Shown here: positions 15,234-24,249 of the stretch, in pieces
How the letters are laid out: each line of letters starts with the position of its first letter
Numbering within the stretch: the stretch's first letter is position 1
Assembly: GCA_900609035.2 (NCBI GenBank)
Contig: UXAT02000018.1
Location: 1 to 36,601 of the forward strand
From: Candidatus Defluviicoccus seviourii
GTDB lineage: Bacteria; Pseudomonadota; Alphaproteobacteria; Rhodospirillales; Defluviicoccaceae
DNA: 36,601 bases
Direction: 5' to 3'
Position numbers and translations under genes: made by a program
The notes under the pieces: generated by a model
Seen by the model: only the letters and a program-made list of their open reading frames with translations
Told to the model about the DNA's origin: nothing
The model's database searches: none

Positions 15234-16940
15234 ATGACCGATGCGATCCAACCCGAACTGCCGTTACCGGCGCCGCCGTTGCCGCCGGACATGCCGCCGC
15301 TGCCGGCGCGGATGATCAACGAGTACCAGTACTGCCCGCGCCTCGCCTATCTCGAATGGGTGCAGGGGGAATGGCAGGAGTCGGCCGACACCGTCGAGGG
15401 CCGTTTCCGCCATCGCCGTGTCGAACAGTCCTCGGGCGAGTTGCCAGAGCCCGACCAATTGGACGAAGGCGAGCGCCTCGAAGCCCGCGCCCTGACGCTC
15501 GCCTCCGAGCGCTTGGGCCAGATCGCGCGCATGGATCTGATCGAGGCCGAGGACGGCGAGGTCATCCCCGTCGACTACAAGCGTGGCAAGCGGCCGCACG
15601 TACCATCCGGCGCCTACGCGCCCGAGCGGGTTCAACTCTGCGTCCAGGGCTTGATCCTCGAGGAGCACGGCTACCGCTGCTCGGCCGGCGTCCTCTACTT
15701 CGTCGAGAGCCGCGAGCGGGTGCGGGTCGCCTTCGATGCCGAGTTGCGCGCCGAGACACTGCAGGCTGTCAATGGCTTGCGGCTGATGGCGCAAGGCGGC
15801 CGTATTCCGCCACCGCTCGATGACAGCCCGAAGTGCCCGCGCTGCTCGCTGGTTGGCATCTGCCTGCCGGACGAGGTCAACTTTCTCCGGCGCGGCGGCG
15901 TCAATCCGCGCCCGCTCGCCGTGCCGCGCGACGATGCGCTGCCGCTCTATGTCCAGGCCTACAAGGCACGTATCACTAAGGCCGGCGAAACGGTGGAGAT
16001 TACCGTCGAGGACCAGCCGGCGACCAAGGCGCGCCTGGTCGATATCTCGCAGGTCGTGCTGCTCGGCAACGTCTCGATCACCACGCCTTGCGTGCATGAG
16101 CTCCTGCGCCGCGAAATCCCGGTAAGCTGGCACTCCTATGGCGGCTGGTTCCTGGGCCATAGCGTCGGCGTCGGCCACAAGAACGTTGAGCTGCGCACCG
16201 CTCAGTATCGCGGCAGCTTCGAGCCGGCATTCTGCCTCGGTGTCGCCCGCTCGCTGGTCGCCGCCAAGATCCGCAATGCGCGCACTCTTCTCAGGCGCAA
16301 CTGGCGCGAGGCGCCGCCTCCGGAGCAGGCACTGGCCGACCTGAAGCGCCACGCCGAGCGCGCCCAGCATGCGGCGGCCTTGCCCGAACTCCTCGGTATC
16401 GAGGGCAATGCCGCTGCCATCTACTTCGGTCACTTCGCCGGCATGCTCAAGCGCAGTCCGGACGATCCGACCTTCGACTTCGCTCAGCGCAACCGCCGGC
16501 CGCCGGCCGATCCGGTCAACGCGCTGCTCTCCTTCGCCTACACCTTGCTGGTGCGCACCATCACAGTGACGATCTCGGCGGTCGGCCTCGATCCCTACCG
16601 CGGCTTCTATCACCAGCCGCGCTACGGTCGGCCGGCGCTTGCCCTCGATCTGATGGAGCCGTTCCGGCCGTTGATCGCCGAGTCCGCCGTCATCCAGGCG
16701 ATCAACAACGGCGAGGTGCAAGCCGGCGACTTCCTTCGCGCCGCCGGCAGCGTCGCCTTGAAAGCCGAGGGCCGCAAGCGGTTCATCGCTGCCTTCGAGC
16801 GGCGCTTAAGCCAGGAGGCGACGCATCCGATCTTCGAGTATCGCGCCAGCTATCGGCGCATTATCGAGCTGCAGGCCCGCCTCTTGGGCCGTCACCTGCT
16901 GGGCGAGATTCCTGAATATCCGCAATTCCTGACCCGGTGA
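15234..16940 (+). CDS. cas4-cas1: Cas4-Cas1 fusion protein (spacer acquisition)
   Basis: The protein has 568 residues and joins two adaptation enzymes. Residues about 20-215 are Cas4, a RecB-type nuclease with an iron-sulfur cluster that trims prespacers and selects the PAM. It shows an N-terminal cysteine (EYQYCPRLAYLEW), D114-Y-K116 (VDYKRGKRP), the QxxxY-region AYAPERVQLCVQG, and the cysteine cluster CPRCSLVGIC. Residues about 235-568 are Cas1, the integrase: E390 (LLGIEGNAAA), H460 (RGFYHQPRYGRP) and D472/E475 (LDLMEPFRP), so the metal site is intact. GGGGGAGA precedes the ATG. Natural Cas4-Cas1 fusions are established for subtype I-U/I-G, notably in Geobacter. Confidence 0.96.
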   Translation: MTDAIQPELPLPAPPLPPDMPPLPARMINEYQYCPRLAYLEWVQGEWQESADTVEGRFRHRRVEQSSGELPEPDQLDEGERLEARALTLASERLGQIARMDLIEAEDGEVIPVDYKRGKRPHVPSGAYAPERVQLCVQGLILEEHGYRCSAGVLYFVESRERVRVAFDAELRAETLQAVNGLRLMAQGGRIPPPLDDSPKCPRCSLVGICLPDEVNFLRRGGVNPRPLAVPRDDALPLYVQAYKARITKAGETVEITVEDQPATKARLVDISQVVLLGNVSITTPCVHELLRREIPVSWHSYGGWFLGHSVGVGHKNVELRTAQYRGSFEPAFCLGVARSLVAAKIRNARTLLRRNWREAPPPEQALADLKRHAERAQHAAALPELLGIEGNAAAIYFGHFAGMLKRSPDDPTFDFAQRNRRPPADPVNALLSFAYTLLVRTITVTISAVGLDPYRGFYHQPRYGRPALALDLMEPFRPLIAESAVIQAINNGEVQAGDFLRAAGSVALKAEGRKRFIAAFERRLSQEATHPIFEYRASYRRIIELQARLLGRHLLGEIPEYPQFLTR

Positions 16941-16944
16941 ACCG

Positions 16945-17250
16945 ATGCCGAGCCCCGCCTTTGACGAGCGCATCTACATCGTCACCTACGACATCGGCGA
17001 GCCGCGCCGCTGGCGCCGGCTGTTCAAGCTGATGCACGGCTACGGCGAATGGCTGCAGCTTTCGGTGTTTCAGTGCCGGCTCACGCGCAGGCGCCGCGCC
17101 GAGCTGGCAGCGGCGATCAACGAGGTCATCAACCATAACCAGGACCACGTGCTGATCCTCGACCTGGGCAGTGTCGAGCGGGTAGAATTGCGGGTGGAGA
17201 GCATGGGGAAAACGTATGCCCCCGTCAGCCGAGAGCCCATCATCGTCTGA
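16945..17250 (+). CDS. cas2: CRISPR adaptation protein Cas2
   Basis: The protein has 101 residues, a normal Cas2 length. The ferredoxin-like fold begins with IYIVTYDIGEPRRWRRLFKL, containing the conserved aspartate after the first strand. QLSVFQCRLTRRRRAEL is the second conserved block. Cas2 dimers bridge two Cas1 dimers during spacer integration. It starts 4 bp after cas4-cas1, and the CRISPR leader begins right after its stop. Confidence 0.96.
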   Translation: MPSPAFDERIYIVTYDIGEPRRWRRLFKLMHGYGEWLQLSVFQCRLTRRRRAELAAAINEVINHNQDHVLILDLGSVERVELRVESMGKTYAPVSREPIIV

Positions 17251-17453
17251 AGGTCGCGCCGCCGCTGCGAGCGCTCCAATGATGAAGAATCACCGGTCAC
17301 CGCTCGCATGTGGTATGATGTTGATGGATTGGCGTTCTTGGACATCGTCAGGGAAACAGAAGGTGATCAGGTTTCCGCTCCCGTCGGTGCGTTGCCGCAG
17401 CGCTCGCAATCGTCGCCGCAATCCATTAGAGTTCCGAAGGTTGCAAGCCGGCT
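17251..17453 (+). promoter_or_regulatory. CRISPR leader
   Basis: These 203 bp lie between cas2 and the first repeat, at the end expected from repeat orientation: repeats end in ATTGAAGC, the usual 5'-handle side. The stretch has no supported gene and is AT-richer than its surroundings over about 17275-17385. TATGAT at 17314-17319 is a possible -10 box without a good -35. New spacers should enter at its junction with the array. Confidence 0.75.
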
Positions 17454-20400
17454 CCCTCCCGCGGCAGTAATGCCGCGGCCTCATTGAAGCGTCTAAGAGC
17501 CCCCGTCTCTTTGGCAGGCCGGGCAGGCCCCTCCCGCGGCAGTAATGCCGCGGCCTCATTGAAGCGAGGGCACGCACTGGAGCGGGCCTGCGGGTCGCGC
17601 CTCCCTCCCGCGGCAGTAATGCCGCGGCCTCATTGAAGCCCGTACCGGGGATCGGTGAGCATCGCCGTAAGCTCTGACCCCTCCCGCGGCAGTAATGCCG
17701 CGGCCTCATTGAAGCCACAGTGCACTACTACAGCACCGCAGACACTCACAATCCCTCCCGCGGCAGTAATGCCGCGGCCTCATTGAAGCATGATACCGTT
17801 CCGTGGCGTGTTGGAGGACAGCGACGCCCCTCCCGCGGCAGTAATGCCGCGGCCTCATTGAAGCACAAGTCTCCGGACGGTAGCCCGTACCCCGGCGGGG
17901 CCCTCCCGCGGCAGTAATGCCGCGGCCTCATTGAAGCGGTTCAGGCGGCTTCGGGGGTGATGGGCTGTCCATGCCCTCCCGCGGCAGTAATGCCGCGGCC
18001 TCATTGAAGCGGCGCCGCGATGGTCGGTGGTGCCCCGGCGGTTGAGACCCTCCCGCGGCAGTAATGCCGCGGCCTCATTGAAGCGGTCGCTGTCGATCCC
18101 GCCTCGCTCGTGTTCGAGGGCGCCCTCCCGCGGCAGTAATGCCGCGGCCTCATTGAAGCCTCTCATTGACGGCTGCTTGTATGATCACGAAAGCGCGCGC
18201 CCCTCCCGCGGCAGTAATGCCGCGGCCTCATTGAAGCGAGCGGTTGGCTGCGGTGGAGTGGATGATGTTGAGCCCCTCCCGCGGCAGTAATGCCGCGGCC
18301 TCATTGAAGCTTAGCCAAGCCCTTAAAAAATGCCTTTTCTGTCATTCCCTCCCGCGGCAGTAATGCCGCGGCCTCATTGAAGCGCAGATTATGTCAAGCT
18401 TATTAGATAACTGACATCATCCCCTCCCGCGGCAGTAATGCCGCGGCCTCATTGAAGCCAGGAATTAGAGGAACTGGTGAGTTGTTGGCGGCCGCCCTCC
18501 CGCGGCAGTAATGCCGCGGCCTCATTGAAGCGATGGAAGCCTCGTCCAGGCGGTCGCTGACCGCGCGGACATCCCTCCCGCGGCAGTAATGCCGCGGCCT
18601 CATTGAAGCGCCGCGGAAAAGTTAGGCGTGCAGGTACCGAGAACGTGCCCTCCCGCGGCAGTAATGCCGCGGCCTCATTGAAGCCCGCCAGAGGTGTTCT
18701 GTAGATTGAAGTCGGCTGGGTCCCTCCCGCGGCAGTAATGCCGCGGCCTCATTGAAGCCGAGCCGGTCGAGCAGTTGCTGCTCGTCCGCCGCGTGCCCCT
18801 CCCGCGGCAGTAATGCCGCGGCCTCATTGAAGCGTCGGGAGTGGCCCCGTTAACCAGCGCCGGGTACTGCCCCTCCCGCGGCAGTAATGCCGCGGCCTCA
18901 TTGAAGCGAGAACCCGGGGATCTGGGACTTAACCATGTCGACGAAGCCCCCTCCCGCGGCAGTAATGCCGCGGCCTCATTGAAGCAGGTCCTACGCGGAA
19001 GAGACCTACGAGACCTTCTGGCGTCCCCCCTCCCGCGGCAGTAATGCCGCGGCCTCATTGAAGCTCCATCCCTTCACGCGTCTCGACCTGTACGCCGCAC
19101 CGTCCCTCCCGCGGCAGTAATGCCGCGGCCTCATTGAAGCCTACCAAAGCGCTTGAATCAGCCTCGTGTTTGAAGTGCCCTCCCGCGGCAGTAATGCCGC
19201 GGCCTCATTGAAGCGCGGCATGTGCTGCCAGTTGTTTCTTTCCGCCCCCCAGGCCCTCCCGCGGCAGTAATGCCGCGGCCTCATTGAAGCTGCTCCCACG
19301 CCTCGATCGACCGTTCGAGGGCGTCCTCCCTCCCGCGGCAGTAATGCCGCGGCCTCATTGAAGCGGTCTGAACGGCACGCTCCACTGCACGCAGCGCCTT
19401 CCCTCCCGCGGCAGTAATGCCGCGGCCTCATTGAAGCTCATTGCGTCGTCGCCGACGGTGAAAGGTGCATCGCCCCTCCCGCGGCAGTAATGCCGCGGCC
19501 TCATTGAAGCTCGGAAAACAAATACATGTCGTCGGCGCCTCTCGCCCCTCCCGCGGCAGTAATGCCGCGGCCTCATTGAAGCTCGCTGCGACGACCAACG
19601 GCCGCCGCGCCCGCCTGCCCTCCCGCGGCAGTAATGCCGCGGCCTCATTGAAGCGTGGTTCTCTGGAAAGAGAACGACGACGGAACCTCGACCCTCCCGC
19701 GGCAGTAATGCCGCGGCCTCATTGAAGCCGGTCCGTTTGACGAACAACCAGTTTTGCGCGCTGACCCTCCCGCGGCAGTAATGCCGCGGCCTCATTGAAG
19801 CCGCTCGTGGAGTGGGAAGTCTCACTATCTACCCGAGCTCCCTCCCGCGGCAGTAATGCCGCGGCCTCATTGAAGCGCTTGGGGATGCCACAATTGACGA
19901 TCCGAGCTGGCCGTCCCTCCCGCGGCAGTAATGCCGCGGCCTCATTGAAGCGCGGATGTGCGGTGTATGGTCCAGCCGGGCTGGTTCCCCTCCCGCGGCA
20001 GTAATGCCGCGGCCTCATTGAAGCTCGCGGAAGCGTCGCATAGTTCCGTGTGCCGAGGGCGCCCTCCCGCGGCAGTAATGCCGCGGCCTCATTGAAGCGC
20101 ACCGATCGGCCGGTGCCGGCGCTGTTCGGCGAATTCCCCTCCCGCGGCAGTAATGCCGCGGCCTCATTGAAGCCATGCTTGGCAGAAGGCCCGTGTCGAG
20201 AACTACTCCGCCCTCCCGCGGCAGTAATGCCGCGGCCTCATTGAAGCGAGAGTGAACGATGACGGCCGACTGTCGCAACTGCGCACACCCTCCCGCGGCA
20301 GTAATGCCGCGGCCTCATTGAAGCGGCGCAGCGCAACGTCGGTTACCCAATCGTCTTGCGCCACCCTCCCGCGGCAGTAATGCCGCGGCCTCATTGAAGC

Positions 20401-21222
20401 GGCTAACTGCATCTCGCCATCTGCATTCGTCACCTTCCCTCCCGCGGCAGTAATGCCGCGGCCTCATTGAAGCGTCGTCTGCACACCGTCACCACTCATG
20501 CGCCCTCTCCCCCTCCCGCGGCAGTAATGCCGCGGCCTCATTGAAGCCGTGGCAGCCATTACTTTGGTTTGATGTTTTGGTGTGAGCCCTCCCGCGGCAG
20601 TAATGCCGCGGCCTCATTGAAGCGGGCACAATGCGGGGATTGCGGCCGGGGTCGAGCCCGCCCTCCCGCGGCAGTAATGCCGCGGCCTCATTGAAGCTCT
20701 GCATATGCCCGTTGCCTGCCGCGCCGTATTCGGATCCCTCCCGCGGCAGTAATGCCGCGGCCTCATTGAAGCGCCAAGATCGTGGCCGGCCCGGTCGACT
20801 GGCTATACGCCCCTCCCGCGGCAGTAATGCCGCGGCCTCATTGAAGCGATACTCACGATCATACGTTCTATAGAAATCTGCTTCTCCCTCCCGCGGCAGT
20901 AATGCCGCGGCCTCATTGAAGCTTTGTCAGAAAGTGGCGGACTAACACTCCCATTTGCTCCCTCCCGCGGCAGTAATGCCGCGGCCTCATTGAAGCGTAG
21001 ATGTCGGTGCCGGGGCACTTTGCGGTGCCGGGGCCCCTCCCGCGGCAGTAATGCCGCGGCCTCATTGAAGCCCATACTAGTATTTAGCCGAGGCGGCGGT
21101 GAACTTTTCCCTCCCGCGGCAGTAATGCCGCGGCCTCATTGAAGCCCGTCGCTGTCTGCGCTGTGGCAACAGTTGGTCCCGCAAGCCCTCCCGCGGCAGT
21201 AATGCCGCGGCCTCATTGAAGC
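17454..21222 (+). CRISPR. Type I-G CRISPR array, 51 repeats and 50 spacers
   Basis: By hand count there are 51 copies of a 37-nt repeat and 50 spacers of 35-42 nt, mostly 36-38. All repeats look identical. Each contains the perfect hairpin CCGCGGCAGTAATGCCGCGG (8-bp stem, GUAA loop) followed by CCTCATTGAAGC. The ATTGAAGC end fixes the direction as left to right, downstream of cas2 and the leader. As RNA the loop GUAA fits the GNRA tetraloop class, which would make a stable Cas6-type substrate for Csb2. All spacers appear different. The open frames seen through the array in several phases arise from the repeats and are not genes. Confidence 0.99.
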
Positions 21223-21260
21223 TAGGCCGGCTGCGGGCTGCAGTTGTGGTTAGGGACCCC

Positions 21261-21297
21261 GCCTCCCGCCGGCCAGGGTGGGGCCTCAGCGGCGGCG
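21261..21297 (+). repeat. Possible degenerate terminal CRISPR repeat
   Basis: After the last perfect repeat, 38 bases (21223-21260, a normal spacer length) precede a sequence that shares CCTCCCGC at its start and GGCCTCA further along with the repeat, while the hairpin centre is lost and two bases are missing. Decayed repeats at the leader-distal end are common. The same stretch can also fold as CCCCGCC against GGTGGGG and act as a weak terminator. Confidence 0.45.
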
Positions 21298-21461
21298 CGC
21301 GCAGGAGCGCTCGCGCGGGCGTCAATTGCGTGGTATCCCCTGGCTCTTGCCGCTCAAGGCCTTGTGGCGGCAGCGGTTGGGGGCTTGGTGCATCGGCGCA
21401 GCAAGGTGACGGAAGCCACGTGCTGTCGCTGCGCAAGACCGGTTCGAGGAGGGATCACGTT

Positions 21462-22088
21462 ATGCGCTTACTGTGGCGGTTCGCCGTTTCCGTGTGCTTT
21501 ACCGGCTTGATCGCCGGCTGCCAGAGTTCCAAGCCGATATCGTCGCAAGAGGCAGCGATCGCGGAGCAGATCACCCAGCAGGTGAATACACCGAAGGCTG
21601 CAGCCGTCGCGGCGTCGCGCTACCGCACATATCGCTGGATGACCTCAGACGAGATGGTTCGTTACCGACTCGGCTACGATCCAACGATGGCGCCCGCGAC
21701 CCGGTCGGCGGTGGAGCAGGCGGTCGACGACGATCTTGCTGACAAGGGGTTTCAGCGTGGTGAGGCGGCGGACTTCCTCGCCGCCTTCAGCAATGTCTAT
21801 ATCGACCGCAACCGTGCCGCGGCCGGTCCCGGCTTTCTCGGCGCGGAGCTGCAGTTGTCCGATAGCCCAAAAGGCACGCAGGTCGAAGCCTACAGCGGGA
21901 TGGAGGTCTACAAGACACCCGAAGAGAGCTTTACCATTGTCTTCTTGGACGCGCAGACCCGCCAGCTCCTTTGGCGGGGGACCGGAACCGAAAAGTTCGC
22001 AACGGAGGCAGGGCAACAAAGCAACGCGGCGATCGAAGCGGCCGTCTATCAGGCACTGAACGATATGCCTGTGCCGCTTGCGCCCTGA
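21462..22088 (+). CDS. DUF4136-type lipoprotein
   Basis: The protein has 208 residues from the ATG at 21462, which has GAGGAGGGA just upstream. The open frame begins earlier, but that part lies within the array. The signal peptide ends in a lipobox with lipidated C20 (TGLIAGC). The body fits the DUF4136 pattern: YRTYRWMTSDE, a segment with an alternating AVDDDLADKGFQRGEAADFL, and near the end FTIVFLDAQTRQLLWRGTGT. Function of this family is unknown; the protein should be anchored in the outer or inner membrane facing the periplasm. Confidence 0.82.
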   Translation: MRLLWRFAVSVCFTGLIAGCQSSKPISSQEAAIAEQITQQVNTPKAAAVAASRYRTYRWMTSDEMVRYRLGYDPTMAPATRSAVEQAVDDDLADKGFQRGEAADFLAAFSNVYIDRNRAAAGPGFLGAELQLSDSPKGTQVEAYSGMEVYKTPEESFTIVFLDAQTRQLLWRGTGTEKFATEAGQQSNAAIEAAVYQALNDMPVPLAP

Positions 22089-22160
22089 GCGCTTGGCCTC
22101 GGCCGCTGGGGCCTGAGGATGGGGGCAAGAATGCGGCGGCCTAAGGAGGATGCATTTCAA

Positions 22161-22877
22161 ATGCTGCCGAGATGGGCGGGCAGGGGGCGTGCGCTGTTCG
22201 GCCGCAGGCGGACTCTGGTCGGCGGCGCGGCTCTCCTGTTCGCGCTGCTGCTGGGCGGACCGGTCGCAGCGGCAGCGACGGCCGAACCGCCCATCCGCCT
22301 GTTGGCGCTCGGCGACAGTCTGACCGCCGGCTACGGGCTGGAGCGCGCCAAGGCTTTTCCGGCGCAGCTCGAACGCGCCCTGCGCGGCCTCGGCCTCAAC
22401 GTCACGATCGAGAATGCTGGCGTCTCGGGGGATACCAGCGCCGGCGGCCGGGCGCGGCTTACTTGGCTGCTGGGCTCCAAGCGTGCCGCACAGCCGGACG
22501 CCGTGATCGTTGAACTCGGCATCAACGACGCCTTTCGCGGCATCGATCCGGAAGTGACCTACGGGAACCTGGATGCGATCCTTGCGCAACTGAGCGCGCG
22601 CGGCATTCCGGTGCTGGTGGCCGGCATGCGCTTGCTACCGCACTGGCGCACCGCCGACGGCGAGCGGTTCGAAGCGATCTTTCCAGACCTCGCCACCCGG
22701 CACAAGATCCCGCTCTATCCGTCCTTCCTCGAAGGTGTTGCCGGCGTCGCGGAGCTGAACCTCCCTGACGGCCTGCATCCCAACGCCGACGGCATTGCCG
22801 AGATCGTTCGCCGCATCACGCCCGCCGCTGCCGAGCTTGTGCGCACGGCGGCGGCCAAGCGTGCACTCACTCCATAA
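22161..22877 (+). CDS. SGNH/GDSL hydrolase (arylesterase/TesA-like)
   Basis: The protein has 238 residues from the ATG at 22161, which has AAGGAGG 11 nt upstream; an earlier ATG at 22119 lacks this. A basic N-terminus and hydrophobic run with AAAAT form an export signal. Block I is LLALGDSLTAGYGL with nucleophile S53. The block II glycine is in GVSGDTSAGG, block III is ELGINDAFRG, and block V is LPDGLHPNADG with D203 and H206. These match the periplasmic TesA/arylesterase group that cleaves acyl esters or thioesters. It lies 72 bp after the lipoprotein and may share its transcript. Confidence 0.9.
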   Translation: MLPRWAGRGRALFGRRRTLVGGAALLFALLLGGPVAAAATAEPPIRLLALGDSLTAGYGLERAKAFPAQLERALRGLGLNVTIENAGVSGDTSAGGRARLTWLLGSKRAAQPDAVIVELGINDAFRGIDPEVTYGNLDAILAQLSARGIPVLVAGMRLLPHWRTADGERFEAIFPDLATRHKIPLYPSFLEGVAGVAELNLPDGLHPNADGIAEIVRRITPAAAELVRTAAAKRALTP

Positions 22878-22881
22878 CGTC

Positions 22882-22918
22882 GCGGGCGCGGCCTGGGGAA
22901 GGGAAGGACCGCGCCCGC
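22882..22918. terminator. Strong bidirectional terminator hairpin
   Basis: GCGGGCGCGG (22882-22891) and CCGCGCCCGC (22909-22918) form a perfect 10-bp GC stem with a 17-nt loop. It is followed on the + strand by CTTTGT and lies between the convergent esterase and aldolase genes, as expected for a shared terminator. Confidence 0.75.
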
Positions 22919-22948
22919 CTTTGTCGTCAGTTCAAGCCGGCGACGCCT

Positions 22949-24022
22949 TTAAGCGCGGGCCAGCGTCTTGCCGGTGGCGCCCAGGTCGTTGAAGGCTTCC
23001 GATAAGCGTTCGACCATGCCGAGCTCGGCCGCGCGCAGCCACTTGCGCGGGTCGTAGAACTTCTTGAACGGCGTGCCGTCCTCCGGGTCGATCTGGTACT
23101 TGAACGCCTTCGGGTGCTCGTCGACGAACTTGCCGACCGGGGCCGAGAAGGCGAACTGGGTGTCGGTGTCGATGTTCATCTTGAACACGCCGTAGCCGAC
23201 CGCTTCCGTGATCTGCGCCTTCTCCGAGCCGGAGCCGCCGTGGAAGACGAGGTTCAGCGGGTTCGGCCCAGCGTTGTGGCGGCGCGCAACCAGGTCCTGC
23301 GAGTTCTTCAAGATCTCCGGGCGGAGCTTGACGTTGCCCGGCTTGTAGACGCCATGCACGTTGCCGAACGAGGCGGCGACGGAGAAGCTGCCGATCTCGG
23401 ACAGCTTGTCGAACGCTTGCAGGACGTCATCCGGCTGCGTGTAGAGCTTGGCGTTGTCGGCGCTCTCGTCGAACTCGCCGCCGATGCCGTCCTCCTCGCC
23501 CCCGGTGACGCCGAGCTCGATCTCCAGGCTCATGCCGATCTTGGCCATCCGCTTCAGCACGCGCGCGCACTCGTTCAGGTTCCAGTCGAGCGGCTCTTCC
23601 GAAAGATCCAGCATGTGCGAGCTGAACAGCGCCTTGCCAGTTTCCTTATGGAACGCCTCGCCATGGTCGAGCAGGCCCTCGACCCACTGGATCAGCTTCT
23701 TGTTGGCGTGGTCGGTGTGCAGGACGACGCAAACGCCGTAGTGCTCGGCCATCATATGGACGTGGCGGGCGGCGGAGACGGCGCCCAGCACCTTGGCAAG
23801 GCTGCCGTTGGGGAAGCCCTGGCCGGCGTAGAACTGCGCACCGCCGTTCGAGAGCTGGACGATGACGTCGCCCTTCGCCTTGGCGGCGGCCTCAAGCACG
23901 GCGTTGATGGTATTCGTGCTGGTGACGTTCACCGCCGGCAGCGCGTAGTGGCCGGCCTTGCAGCTGGCGACCAGCGTCTCGTAATCCTTGCCGGTAACAA
24001 CGCCCGGTTTCAGTCCACTCAT
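22949..24022 (-). CDS. fbaA: Class II fructose-bisphosphate aldolase
   Basis: The protein has 357 residues and is a class IIA zinc aldolase of the E. coli FbaA type. It interconverts fructose-1,6-bisphosphate with glyceraldehyde-3-phosphate and dihydroxyacetone phosphate in glycolysis, gluconeogenesis and the Calvin cycle. Visible motifs are VVLHTDHANKK (D104 and zinc ligand H105), LEIELGVTGGEEDG, ASFGNVHGVYKPG with a zinc-ligand histidine, VFHGGSGSEK, and KMNIDTDTQFAF for phosphate binding. GAGGAGGAG precedes the ATG. It appears monocistronic, with the terminator hairpin just downstream. Confidence 0.96.
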   Translation of the reverse strand: MSGLKPGVVTGKDYETLVASCKAGHYALPAVNVTSTNTINAVLEAAAKAKGDVIVQLSNGGAQFYAGQGFPNGSLAKVLGAVSAARHVHMMAEHYGVCVVLHTDHANKKLIQWVEGLLDHGEAFHKETGKALFSSHMLDLSEEPLDWNLNECARVLKRMAKIGMSLEIELGVTGGEEDGIGGEFDESADNAKLYTQPDDVLQAFDKLSEIGSFSVAASFGNVHGVYKPGNVKLRPEILKNSQDLVARRHNAGPNPLNLVFHGGSGSEKAQITEAVGYGVFKMNIDTDTQFAFSAPVGKFVDEHPKAFKYQIDPEDGTPFKKFYDPRKWLRAAELGMVERLSEAFNDLGATGKTLARA

Positions 24023-24249
24023 CGTTCTCTCCTCCTCGGTAGATGGGGCGAAAGGGCACCGCGGCCGATGGCTCCAGCGTCCGTGTCGTTTGCGTCCCGG
24101 CTGGCCGGGCGGTCCCCAAAGAAACCCCGCTTATAGCACCTCCGCGCCGCCGTGGGAGAAAGAACAAGGAGGGACGCAAAGCGCGGCCACCGCGGGGCCG
24201 GCTGCCGCCAGGATGCCGAGGATGGCGTAGACCCGAGGCGGTTCCAGTC

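Noticed and set aside
17290..21436. Many open frames on both strands through the CRISPR array, encoding repeats such as FNEAAALLPREG or PSRGSNAAASLK
   Set aside because: They are translations of the CRISPR repeat in different phases; the spacers between are unrelated and no ribosome-binding sites precede them.
21216..21461. Upstream extension of the DUF4136 lipoprotein frame
   Set aside because: It starts within the last CRISPR repeat and lacks a ribosome-binding site; the ATG at 21462 gives a perfect lipoprotein signal with a strong Shine-Dalgarno.
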